Made by a program: the position numbers and the translations under genes | Notes under the pieces: generated by a model | The model's database searches: none | What the model was told of the DNA's origin: nothing | Seen by the model: only the letters and a program-made list of their open reading frames with translations | In this document: one piece after another, positions 18,209 to 27,145 of the stretch | Layout of the letters: every line of letters begins with the position of its first letter | Position numbering within the stretch: position 1 is the stretch's first letter | NCBI GenBank assembly: GCA_000817115.1 | Contig: JUEO01000003.1 | Span: 1-64,000, forward strand | Origin: a marine actinobacterium MedAcidi-G2B | Lineage (GTDB): Bacteria; Actinomycetota; Acidimicrobiia; Acidimicrobiales; MedAcidi-G1 | Reading direction: 5' to 3' | DNA: 64,000 bases

Positions 18209-18726
18209 ATCAAACACTGTCTGTACTTGATCCCACGTCCGAGGACCGTTCTACGGAAATCCAGTTAAGTGAACGAATTAAAAGTATTGAAGGTTCAACA
18301 ATAGGATTGCTTGATATCGCAAAACCAAGAGGCGATATTTTTCTTAATCAATTAGAAAAAAGACTCACTGAGCATGGGGCGACTGTTCTTCGATTTATGA
18401 AACCAACTTTTACTAAACCTGCACCCGTAGATCTTCGTTATGAAATTTCTAGTAAATGTGATGCGGTTATTGAAGCTCTCGCTGATTGAGGTTCCTGTAC
18501 GACATGCAGTGTGCATGACATAAGTAACTTAGAAAAAGATGGTCTCCCAGGGGTATTTGTGGCCTCCTTACCTTTTATTGATGCCGCAGAGACTCAATCA
18601 AAAGCGGTTGGAATTAATGTGTCTCGTATTTTTGTTGACCACCCGATACAAGACAGAACTGATGTTGAAATGATTGAACTTGCTGATTCTGCTTTTGATG
18701 ACCTTGTTAAGGCTTTAACCCAATAA
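18205..18726 (+). CDS. UGSC-motif selenoprotein (Sec at codon 95, UGA 18487-18489)
   Basis: ORFs 18205-18489 and 18511-18726 share a frame; read-through gives ...CDAVIEALAD-U-GSCTTCSVHDISNLEKDGLPGVFVASLPFIDAAETQ...; SECIS-like hairpin follows UGA. Confidence 0.88.
18498..18522 (+). promoter_or_regulatory. putative bacterial SECIS element of the UGSC gene
   Basis: CATGC (18503-18507) AGTGT GCATG (18513-18517), extended by imperfect outer pairs; apical loop contains GU, begins 18 nt after UGA. Confidence 0.7.
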
Positions 18727-18728
18727 TT

Positions 18729-19604
18729 TCAAATTTGTGGCAAAGACAAAGTATCACCCTTAGAGGTAGCTAAACCATCAGAAATAACAGTAGAAGCAAC
18801 TCTCTCTGCCCTTTCTGGATCTAACGGCCATCCCATGACTTCTGCTAATTCGCTTTTTTTAATTGGGTTTTTTCTTAAAGCGGCTACTAATTTTCCACGC
18901 CCTTGACGATCTGATCCTTCAAATCTGGATTGAGTCCCACTTACTCCCGCTGATCCTTTAGCTGGATCAACTCCAATGCCTTGCCATGCACAAGAACTGT
19001 ATATCGGGCATTCTTCGCATTTTGGATTTTTAGAGCGGCAAACCATAGAACCAAAATCAAGTACTGCTTGATTCCAAGCCCAACCCTCTCCTAATGGAAC
19101 AGAACGATCAGCTAGTTCTTGGGCTTCTGCAGGTTTCAAACGGCGCCCCATCCACCTTGCGAGAACTCTTCCTACATTTGTATCTACGACCGCCGAGTCT
19201 TGTTCGTATGCAAAAGCGAGAATCGCTCGAGCCGTGTATGGCCCTATACCAGGAAGTAATAAAAGCTCGTCAAGCTCTAATGGAACTTCCCCTCCATGAT
19301 TATCTTTTATAGATTTTGCAGCCTGATGCAGCAGCACCGCTCTACGATTAAAACCCATTCCTTCCCATTGTTTTACCACTTCAGAAGTTGGCGCCACAGC
19401 ACAACTTATTACTGTTGGAAATTCTTCCAGAAATGCCGGCCACTTCGAAAGAACTCGATCTATTTGAGTTTGTTGAAGCATCACTTCAGCAACTAATACA
19501 AACCAAGGGTTTCGTGTTCTTCTCCACGGCAAGTCACGTAAGTGTTCTGCGCCCCATGCCAGAATATCGATGGGAAGAATTCGTGTAAGTTCCTTGGTGT
19601 TCAC
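18729..19604 (-). CDS. mutY: A/G-specific adenine glycosylase
   Basis: LPWRRTRNPWFVLVAEVMLQQTQIDRV, LPGIGPYTARAILAFAY, VDTNVGRVLARW, CRSKNPKCEECPIYSSC. Confidence 0.94.
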   Translation of the reverse strand: MNTKELTRILPIDILAWGAEHLRDLPWRRTRNPWFVLVAEVMLQQTQIDRVLSKWPAFLEEFPTVISCAVAPTSEVVKQWEGMGFNRRAVLLHQAAKSIKDNHGGEVPLELDELLLLPGIGPYTARAILAFAYEQDSAVVDTNVGRVLARWMGRRLKPAEAQELADRSVPLGEGWAWNQAVLDFGSMVCRSKNPKCEECPIYSSCAWQGIGVDPAKGSAGVSGTQSRFEGSDRQGRGKLVAALRKNPIKKSELAEVMGWPLDPERAERVASTVISDGLATSKGDTLSLPQI

Positions 19605-20175
19605 AGTATTGACAGTAGTAGGTCACAAAGAACATCTTCCATATGTCGTCAGAATACTGATTCACTTGCTAGCGTCACCACTTGTGGCAACTAATCCTGA
19701 CCTCAACATACAAATCCATCCAGTTTCGGGCGACCCAAGACCGTTAAAAGAATTTTTGACAAACTTCCCTCTTGCTGTTGTAGTACTAGATCCATACACC
19801 CACGAAAGTTCTTGGATTCTAAATACGGCCCGACGTGTTCTTTCGAATTTTCGAGGAGCAGATGTGAGAGTTGCTTATTTAGTTACGGGAACAGATTCTG
19901 AAGGCGCTCAAAAATTTCTTGGTCCGTTAGCAGAGGAAATTTTTGCTTTGGCAGATCCTGAGCGGACTCTGGTTCGATCTCTTGAATTATCCAATGTTCC
20001 AGCCTTCGTTGTCTTAAAACAGGATGGTTCAGTTCTAGATTCAGCAGAAAATTGGGATCCTGAATCTTGGCGAAGAGTGGCTCAGGAGCTATCTGACTTG
20101 TCTTCTTGGTCGCGACCCGAGTTACCCGGTGAAGGTGATCCTGCTCCATATGCTGGAACCCCTTCTCTTGGGTAA
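19570..20175 (+). CDS. thioredoxin-like hypothetical protein (start uncertain, probably downstream of 19605)
   Basis: ELSNVPAFVVLKQDGSVLDSAENWDPESWRRVAQEL; 5' end overlaps mutY. Confidence 0.6.
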   Translation: MGRIRVSSLVFTVLTVVGHKEHLPYVVRILIHLLASPLVATNPDLNIQIHPVSGDPRPLKEFLTNFPLAVVVLDPYTHESSWILNTARRVLSNFRGADVRVAYLVTGTDSEGAQKFLGPLAEEIFALADPERTLVRSLELSNVPAFVVLKQDGSVLDSAENWDPESWRRVAQELSDLSSWSRPELPGEGDPAPYAGTPSLG

Positions 20176-20193
20176 ATTTTTCTTGGTGTTCTC

Positions 20194-21114
20194 TTGACTC
20201 GTTCTGTCGCAGTAGCTCCTTCTACTCGACCGGAGATGTTTGATGTCTTGTGTAAATCTGTACAAGATGCTGGAGCTAATCTCTGCACAGTTGAAGATGC
20301 TGAGGGATTGATTTGGGCTGACCCCTCTAAAGCTAATTTTTTTCCAGAAATTTCTGAGAGTGCTCCGAATCTTAAATGGATTCAGCTTCCTTATGCCGGG
20401 ATAGAACCGTTTGTCCCTTATCTTGACGATAAATGGACTTGGACATGCGGTAAAGGCATTTATGCACGCGAAGTTGCCGAAACCGCACTTACTTTATCTC
20501 TAGGAGGCTTTAAAAATCTTCATGGCTACTCCAGAGCGACTTCTTGGGGTGAACCGATCGGTCGGGTTCTTGGCGACTCGCGAGTTTGCATACTTGGTGC
20601 AGGTGGAATCACTCAATGCCTACTCCCCCTTCTTAACCCCTTTGGATGTGACATCACAGTTGTTCGACGACGTTCTGAATCCCTAGAGGGGGCGAACCGA
20701 ACAATAACGACTTCTCGCCTCTTTGAAATTCTTCCACAAACCGATCTTCTGATTCTCGCCCTTTCGCTTACCAAAGAAACATATGGAATCATCAATAAGG
20801 AAGTTCTTTCTGCTCTTCCAAATCATGCTTGGATAGTAAATGTTGCACGCGGAGGACATATTGTCACCGATGATCTTGTGGAATCTCTCCAACAAGGAAC
20901 TATTGGTGGAGCAGCTCTAGATGTAACAACTCCTGAGCCTCTCCCGGATGATCATCCGCTCTGGAGAGAACCGAACTGTCTTATCACCCCCCATATTGGA
21001 AACACTCCGGAGATGGGTCTAAGAGTTCTTGGACCATTCATTTCTGAAAACGTTAAGCGCTTCTGCAGTAACGAAGAGCTACTTGGTCTTGTAGACGTAA
21101 CCCAGGGATATTAA
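20194..21114 (+). CDS. D-isomer-specific 2-hydroxyacid dehydrogenase
   Basis: VCILGAGGITQCLLPLL, LPNHAWIVNVARGGHIVTDDLV, ALDVTTPEPLPDDHPLW, ITPHIGNTPEM. Confidence 0.93.
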   Translation: MTRSVAVAPSTRPEMFDVLCKSVQDAGANLCTVEDAEGLIWADPSKANFFPEISESAPNLKWIQLPYAGIEPFVPYLDDKWTWTCGKGIYAREVAETALTLSLGGFKNLHGYSRATSWGEPIGRVLGDSRVCILGAGGITQCLLPLLNPFGCDITVVRRRSESLEGANRTITTSRLFEILPQTDLLILALSLTKETYGIINKEVLSALPNHAWIVNVARGGHIVTDDLVESLQQGTIGGAALDVTTPEPLPDDHPLWREPNCLITPHIGNTPEMGLRVLGPFISENVKRFCSNEELLGLVDVTQGY

Positions 21115-21117
21115 GAA

Positions 21118-21489
21118 ATGGCAAATTTTGCTGGCTACATTCTTGGTGGTGTTTTCCTCATTGCTGGGATGGCCAAACTACGTTCCCCCTTAGACACTCG
21201 TCGTTCCCTACGTGACCTTGGTTTTCCTTTTCCTAAAGAAACAAGCATTGTCCTTCCTCTTGTTGAACTTTTAACCTCTGCTCTTTTATTCATTGACCCT
21301 GCTACTGGCGGACCATGTGCCGTGGCGCTACTGGTTGCCTTTACTGTCTTGATTTCCAGTCGCCTTGCCGCAGGAAATAAAAGCGGATGTGGTTGTTTTG
21401 GGGCTTGGTCCACCCGCCCCCTGTCTTATAAAGACATTGTCCGAAATGTTATTTTTATTATTCTTGGTGCAATAGCAACGCTCGGATGA
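21118..21489 (+). CDS. MauE/DoxX-like integral membrane protein
   Basis: Four-TM profile; GVFLIAGMAKLRSPLDTRRSLRDLGFP; AAGNKSGCGCFGAWSTRPLSYKDIVRN. Confidence 0.75.
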   Translation: MANFAGYILGGVFLIAGMAKLRSPLDTRRSLRDLGFPFPKETSIVLPLVELLTSALLFIDPATGGPCAVALLVAFTVLISSRLAAGNKSGCGCFGAWSTRPLSYKDIVRNVIFIILGAIATLG

Positions 21490-21550
21490 GAAAATTTGGC
21501 GAAGATTTGCTACCGTCCTGACGTTATAACAACTATCTAGAAATTTTTCC

Positions 21551-22270
21551 GTGAACCCTCAACATTGTGCTCAAAAAACTGCAAGCGCTGTACAAGTGCT
21601 CGGCGCACGTTTCATGTTGGATCCTGTGACTTTCAAAACGGGACCTGAACTCGGATTACCAAAAGGTCTTCCAGGGTATGTAATGGGACGTTTCGGCACC
21701 ATAGGAGATATTTCTGCAGAAGAAGCAAGTGCCGCAGCTTGGTGCTGGAATCCATCTCAAATCAAAGAAAACTGGATTGAAGATTTCTCTCCATCTCTGG
21801 CTGGTGCTTTGTATGGCCAAATTTGTGCTGAACGTGGACGTGATTACCTCAATGGCTTCAGTGGCGCAGCTCGCTTAGTTGAGTTAGCTGAAAAAATAGT
21901 TGACTCAGCTGATGGAGAAAATGCGCCGACTTTTACAGGGTGGCGTAATGTAAATCGTCCAGACGATACGGAAGGGCGTTCCTACTTGCTCATACAAGTT
22001 TTACGGGAACTTCGTTTCTGTAGGCATATTGTTGCTGCGAAAAGTCTTAACGTATCACCAGTAGGATTAGTAAAGTTGAAGAGTAGCTACAACATTAATT
22101 TATTTGGGTGGGGAGATTCCGATGATTCTCCAACAGCGCAGGAAATTAGCGACGAAGTGGAATCTTTAACTGCAGAATCTTCAGGAAAGGATCACGAAGT
22201 CCTAGACGAAGACGAGCGCAACGAATACGTTGAGTTAGTATTAGCTGCGCTCGCGCATGCTGACCAATAA
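21551..22270 (+). CDS. hypothetical protein (possibly SCO6745-like)
   Basis: Intact 239-aa ORF in a co-directional gene series; family call from memory only. Confidence 0.6.
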   Translation: MNPQHCAQKTASAVQVLGARFMLDPVTFKTGPELGLPKGLPGYVMGRFGTIGDISAEEASAAAWCWNPSQIKENWIEDFSPSLAGALYGQICAERGRDYLNGFSGAARLVELAEKIVDSADGENAPTFTGWRNVNRPDDTEGRSYLLIQVLRELRFCRHIVAAKSLNVSPVGLVKLKSSYNINLFGWGDSDDSPTAQEISDEVESLTAESSGKDHEVLDEDERNEYVELVLAALAHADQ

Positions 22271-22311
22271 TTCAACCAAATAGAGAATACAACTAATAGA
22301 AATTAAGGAGT

Positions 22312-23940
22312 TTGATTATGGATGGCCTAATGATGGACGTTCCTTTGTCGTTGATCCATTTATTCGATCGTGCCGAGAGGATCTTTCCAGAAAAAACTAT
22401 TGTTACTGCCACACCGAATGGAAGAGAACGTCTCTCATACAAAGACTGGGCAACCCGAACACGAAAACTAGGAAGTGTGCTGGACCAACTAGGAATCTCT
22501 GATGACGGCCGAGTAGCAACTTTTGGGTGGAATACTTCTCGCCATCTTGAACTATATTTTGCTCCGCCATGTAGCGGAAGAGTTGTTCATACTCTCAATA
22601 TTCGACTTTTCCCAGACCAACTGTCTTACATCGTTGACCATGCTGAAGATGAGGTTATTTTCCTTGACCATTCTGTTGCAGGTTTAATTTGGCCATTAAT
22701 GGACGGATTCTCCACAGTTCGCCATGTGGTTTTGATGGATGATGGAGCCCCTGCTCCAGATGCAGATGCTATACGAGCGGAAGTACACGACTATGAGGAT
22801 CTACTAGCAGGAGTCGAACCCGCTGAATGGAAAAGAGTTGAAGAAAACCAAGCCGGTTCAATGATGTACACATCTGGTACTACCGGTAACCCGAAAGGAG
22901 TGGTTTACTCACACCGCTCAATGGTTCTCCATACTTTTGGAGCCATGATGGCAGACACCATAGGTGTCTCTGAAAGAGACGTCGTGCTCCCAGTTGTTCC
23001 AATGTTTCATGCTAATGCTTGGGGATTCGCTCATGCGGCAGTAGCTACTGGAGCCACCATTGTTATGCCAGGTGCCGATCTCAGTGCACCTTCCCTAGCG
23101 GACATCATAGAGACAGAGAAAGTGACAGTAGCTGCCGGTGTTCCAACGATTTGGATGGGTGTTTTACCAGAATTAGAAGGAAGAGATGTTTCGGCTCTTC
23201 GTGCTATACCGTGTGGGGGCTCTGCTGTTCCAAAGGCACTTTCAGAAGGCTTCCGTGAAGCTACTGGACTACCAATACTGCAAGCTTGGGGAATGACTGA
23301 GACCAGTCCGCTCGCTGCTGTTTGCAGCATCAAATCCACTCTTGACCATCTAAGCATTGATGAGAAAGCTGACCTACGGACTTCAATCGGACTAATTTCT
23401 CCTGGAGTTGATTTTCGTATAGCTGATGATGAAACCGATGAAGAGCAACCCTGGGACGGAGAATCTCGAGGCGAACTTCAAGTTCGGGGACCATGGGTGG
23501 CGAAAGAGTATTACAACGACGAACGTGCTAATGAATCTTTCACTGATGATGGCTGGCTGAAGACAGGAGATGTCGCTACATGTGACTCCGAAGGCTACAT
23601 AAGGCTCGTAGACAGAACCAAAGATCTGATTAAATCAGGTGGAGAATGGATAAGTTCTGTTGAATTAGAAAACGAAATCATGGCCCACCCTGATGTTGTT
23701 GAAGCTGCGGTAATTGGTGTGACTTCCACTAAGTGGGGAGAACGGGCAATGGCATGCGTTGTAGTTGCTGAGGGAGCTTCATTAACAAGTGAAGACATTC
23801 TGGAATGGCTGGATGGACGCATTGTCAAGTGGTGGATGCCTGATCGGGTGGAATTTATTGAAGAAGTTCCAAAAACTTCTGTCGGTAAGTTCTCCAAAAA
23901 GACTTTACGCAGCCAATTCGCCGATGTAGTTGTTGACTAA
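22312..23940 (+). CDS. AMP-forming acyl-CoA synthetase
   Basis: SMMYTSGTTGNPKGVVYSHRS, QAWGMTETSPLAAV, GWLKTGDVATCDSEGYIRLVDRTKDLIKSGGEWISSVELE; AAGGAG RBS. Confidence 0.95.
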   Translation: MIMDGLMMDVPLSLIHLFDRAERIFPEKTIVTATPNGRERLSYKDWATRTRKLGSVLDQLGISDDGRVATFGWNTSRHLELYFAPPCSGRVVHTLNIRLFPDQLSYIVDHAEDEVIFLDHSVAGLIWPLMDGFSTVRHVVLMDDGAPAPDADAIRAEVHDYEDLLAGVEPAEWKRVEENQAGSMMYTSGTTGNPKGVVYSHRSMVLHTFGAMMADTIGVSERDVVLPVVPMFHANAWGFAHAAVATGATIVMPGADLSAPSLADIIETEKVTVAAGVPTIWMGVLPELEGRDVSALRAIPCGGSAVPKALSEGFREATGLPILQAWGMTETSPLAAVCSIKSTLDHLSIDEKADLRTSIGLISPGVDFRIADDETDEEQPWDGESRGELQVRGPWVAKEYYNDERANESFTDDGWLKTGDVATCDSEGYIRLVDRTKDLIKSGGEWISSVELENEIMAHPDVVEAAVIGVTSTKWGERAMACVVVAEGASLTSEDILEWLDGRIVKWWMPDRVEFIEEVPKTSVGKFSKKTLRSQFADVVVD

Positions 23941-24035
23941 GTGAAGGAAACTTCATTTAGATGATTGATTACAACATGTCATTGTTTATAGAATTGTGTT
24001 ATTAATTAACTAAATCAAAAGTTGGGGAGATTTAC

Positions 24036-24773
24036 GTGGAACTATTTAATGATTGGCTTGGAATGGCTGGTGGCGGACAAGCTCTTGGACGCTTCGCCCA
24101 CTACTTGGGGGGTATCACCTGGATCGGCTTGCTTTATTTCTTCAACTTCATTCAAGGAGCCGCTTTTGCAGAAATGGGTGAAGCAGCACGAGGTGAAGCA
24201 CTTCGGAAGATTACTTGGCGAACTCTTTGGTGGTTCCGCTGGGCTGCAGCCCTCACTTGGGTCAGCGGTATCTGGATTCTCGCCCATCAAGAGGTCTTGA
24301 ATAGTGGTGACTATTGGAGATCTGCCTCAGGTATGGGTATTGCCTTTGGTGTTGTATTAGGTACCACAATGGCAGCGAACGTCTGGATGGTTATCTGGCC
24401 AGCGCAACAAATTGCTATCGGCTCTTCTGTCTCTGTTTCAGAAGGCGGAGAAGCAGATCCAGAAGCTCCTGCCGCAGCCAAACGTGCCGGTCGAGCAAGC
24501 CGTGTCAACACCTTGTTCTCTATTCCCCTCATCTTCTTCATGATGTGGCCTAGTCACTTTGGAATGAATTTTGGTAGCCCAGAAGCTAGTACACGAATAG
24601 TAATCTGGATTGTCTTTGGACTCATTTGGGCAGTTATGGAACTTTCTGCCTTAGGAAAACTAAGCGGGTACGACAATGTGATAAACAAAGTCGTTTTGGA
24701 TAAGCATCAAGACACCATCAAATGGGGATTTGCCATAACTTTGGTTCTATACCTGCTCTTTGAAATTCTTTAA
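24036..24773 (+). CDS. PuuD/urate-oxidase N-terminal-like membrane protein
   Basis: GRFAHYLGGITWIGLLYFFNFIQGAAFAEM...WRTLWWFRWAAALTWVSGIWIL; multi-TM; no C-terminal CxxCH. Confidence 0.6.
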   Translation: MELFNDWLGMAGGGQALGRFAHYLGGITWIGLLYFFNFIQGAAFAEMGEAARGEALRKITWRTLWWFRWAAALTWVSGIWILAHQEVLNSGDYWRSASGMGIAFGVVLGTTMAANVWMVIWPAQQIAIGSSVSVSEGGEADPEAPAAAKRAGRASRVNTLFSIPLIFFMMWPSHFGMNFGSPEASTRIVIWIVFGLIWAVMELSALGKLSGYDNVINKVVLDKHQDTIKWGFAITLVLYLLFEIL

Positions 24774-24786
24774 AATTAAGCGATAG

Positions 24787-24813
24787 AAAGACCCACTTAA
24801 ACAGTGGGTCTTT
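24787..24813 (+). terminator. rho-independent-type terminator
   Basis: AAAGACCCACT-TAAAC-AGTGGGTCTTT downstream of 24773. Confidence 0.75.
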
Positions 24814-24851
24814 CCGCGCTTAGCAACACTTATTGTTCATAATTCTTTTAA

Positions 24852-25781
24852 ATGATTAACTCCAATGCCGCTATTCTCATCACTGGTGCCACTAGTGGAT
24901 TGGGTAGAAAAAGTGCCCTTAACCTAGGTGCTGCTGGACGAACAGTAATTGTTCATGGAAGGAGACATGAAGCAGTTGACGATACCGTCCACCAGATCTC
25001 TAAAGCAGGTGGAACCGCTCTACCCTTCATTGCTGATTTCAATGACTTGCAGGAACTCAATAGTGCTCTTGAGAATTTCCCAAACTTGCCATTACATGGA
25101 ATGATGGCCAATGCCGGTGTCATATCTAGACAACCAAAAACCTTAGGGCAAAGCGCTCAAGGGTACGACATGACTTTTGCCGTTAATGTTCTGGCGCATC
25201 AATTAATTTTTATGAAGCTCGCTGACAAAATTCTTGAAAATGGACGAATCGTAGTCGTTACCAGCGGAGTTCATGACCCCAGAAATCAACTATCTCGTTT
25301 CGCTCGAGTGCCCGGACCGCAATGGGTTGACATTGAGCAGTTAGCCCATGCAGATAAAACTCCCCCTGAATCAGGTTTATCTAATGGATTCTTAAGATAC
25401 TCAACATCAAAATTGTTGAATATCTTTCAAGCACGAATCTTGCAGGAACAACTCTCTCATCTTGATGTATTTGCTCTTAATCCTGGTTTTATGGCAGATA
25501 CAAATCTTGTCCATGAAGTGCCTCTTTTCTTCAGGCCTCTGCTTAAAACTCTTGGCCAAATCGTCACTCCATTCGTAAAGAATATGCGGCTATCTTCCAC
25601 CACCGCAGAAGATGTACGTTCTCTGTTTGAGGACTCTAAATGGAAAAATAAAGGCTTTGCATACATAGATAGAGGAGAAATTGAATCTCCTTCTTCCACT
25701 GCTCTTCGTGACGACTTAGCTGCAGAGCTATGGGCAAGCACCTCTGAGATTGTGAAAATTCAACTTGTCTCTAATAAATAA
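24852..25781 (+). CDS. short-chain dehydrogenase/reductase
   Basis: ILITGATSGLGRKSALNLGAAG, MANAGVISRQP, YSTSKLLN. Confidence 0.9.
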   Translation: MINSNAAILITGATSGLGRKSALNLGAAGRTVIVHGRRHEAVDDTVHQISKAGGTALPFIADFNDLQELNSALENFPNLPLHGMMANAGVISRQPKTLGQSAQGYDMTFAVNVLAHQLIFMKLADKILENGRIVVVTSGVHDPRNQLSRFARVPGPQWVDIEQLAHADKTPPESGLSNGFLRYSTSKLLNIFQARILQEQLSHLDVFALNPGFMADTNLVHEVPLFFRPLLKTLGQIVTPFVKNMRLSSTTAEDVRSLFEDSKWKNKGFAYIDRGEIESPSSTALRDDLAAELWASTSEIVKIQLVSNK

Positions 25782-25793
25782 GGTGCTTGAGAT

Positions 25794-26180
25794 TTATTCA
25801 ACTAAAAGTTGAGCTTCCATTCCTGATTCACGATGACCAGCAACGTCGCAATAAAGAATGTACCTACCTGGTTCTAATGAAATAGAGCCTGTTGAAGTCT
25901 CACCATTTTCTACTTCTAGAACCATTTCATCTTCATATCCCTCAACTAAGAGATTATGAAATTGGAACCCGTCTAAAATATATTCTATTTCTATTACACC
26001 GGCAGCTGCCGTGTAACGATCCTTGTCAAAGTCTTGAGTGTCGTCTGCTACCACTCTCAAAACTCCATCTGTTGGCTCTGATGTTGACGGTTGCGTTGTA
26101 GTGCCACCGCCACAGCTGCTAAATATGAGAGCTGCTGTTGACACCAGTAAAAAAATTTGAAGTTTTATTTTTTTGCTCAT
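25794..26180 (-). CDS. cupredoxin-like lipoprotein
   Basis: Signal/lipobox MSKKIKLQIFLLVSTAALIFSSCGGG; C-terminal PGRYILYCDVAGHRESGMEAQLLVE plastocyanin-like. Confidence 0.72.
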   Translation of the reverse strand: MSKKIKLQIFLLVSTAALIFSSCGGGTTTQPSTSEPTDGVLRVVADDTQDFDKDRYTAAAGVIEIEYILDGFQFHNLLVEGYEDEMVLEVENGETSTGSISLEPGRYILYCDVAGHRESGMEAQLLVE

Positions 26181-26277
26181 GGCTTGAAGGATATCCATGG
26201 GTAATGATAGAGAGATGACCATATCGGTATCATCGACATGGTCATGGGTCATAGTTGTAGGCAATGATAGAGGCATT

Positions 26278-27141
26278 ATGAAAGTTGCTCTTCTCTTAAA
26301 TAATTTTGCTAAAGCTGGACGGGCTAATGACTATTTAGAACAGGTACTAAACCGTTTAAAATTTCATGGCCAGTCTCCTGATATCCTCTCACCCAATTCG
26401 GCTGATCAAGTAAAGAAAGAAGTTTCTCAATCATCAGCAGATCGAATAATCGTTGCAGGAGGAGATGGTTCACTCCACTACGCCGCCAACGCTCTTGCAA
26501 ACACTGACCGCACTTTGGGTCTTATCCCTTTAGGAACCGGAAATGATGCGGCGAGAGCACTTGGGATTTCTGACGGTGACTTGGCCAACTACGTAGATAG
26601 GACTCTGGAAGATCCTTCACCTATCGATTTGGTCAAGAGCGGCTCTCGCTATTTTGTTACGAGTTGCATCATGGGATTTCCATCAAAAGTAAACCAGCGT
26701 TCAAACGCCATGCAATTTCCTAAAGGTCAATCTCGTTACACTGTGGCGACTTTAGCTGAACTCAAGTCCTTAGAGTCCGAGCGATACTGGTTAGAACTTG
26801 ATGAAGGAAACTTTGAAATAGAAGCAACAGCTGTAGTAGTCGCAAATACTTCTTTTTTTGGCGGTGGGATGAAAATATGTCCAGAGGCCGATCCTTGTGA
26901 CGGGATACTGGACATCTGCGTATTAGGGGATGTGAGCCGAATGAAGTTACTTCATTCATTTACAAAGATTCGAAATGGGTCTCATGTTCACGAATCAGAA
27001 GTTTTTCTTTATCGATCTCGATCAATCGGTATCAGAGCAGATGGTCGAGCAAGAGCGGACGGTGAACCCTATGCAGATCTTCCGCTCACAATGAAAGTTC
27101 AGCCCAATGCTCTTCTAGTTGCAGGCGTACGACTAGCCTGA
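26278..27141 (+). CDS. diacylglycerol kinase-family lipid kinase
   Basis: IIVAGGDGSLHYAANAL, LGLIPLGTGNDAARALGI, FFGGGMKICPEADPCDGILDIC. Confidence 0.9.
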   Translation: MKVALLLNNFAKAGRANDYLEQVLNRLKFHGQSPDILSPNSADQVKKEVSQSSADRIIVAGGDGSLHYAANALANTDRTLGLIPLGTGNDAARALGISDGDLANYVDRTLEDPSPIDLVKSGSRYFVTSCIMGFPSKVNQRSNAMQFPKGQSRYTVATLAELKSLESERYWLELDEGNFEIEATAVVVANTSFFGGGMKICPEADPCDGILDICVLGDVSRMKLLHSFTKIRNGSHVHESEVFLYRSRSIGIRADGRARADGEPYADLPLTMKVQPNALLVAGVRLA

Positions 27142-27145
27142 CCCT

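Noticed and set aside
18511-18726. GTG ORF 18511-18726 as an independent small gene
   Set aside because: Same frame as 18205-18489 with only a UGA between; the GTG lies in the SECIS-like hairpin and homology-like motif UGSC spans the junction.
23031-23357. Antisense and alternate-frame ORFs within the acyl-CoA synthetase
   Set aside because: Shadow ORFs of a well-supported ligase.
26181-26277. Overlapping N-terminal extensions of the divergent ORFs 25794-26276 and 26197-27141
   Set aside because: Signal-peptide start at 26180 and MKVALLLNNF start at 26278 are typical; interval is better read as a regulatory region.
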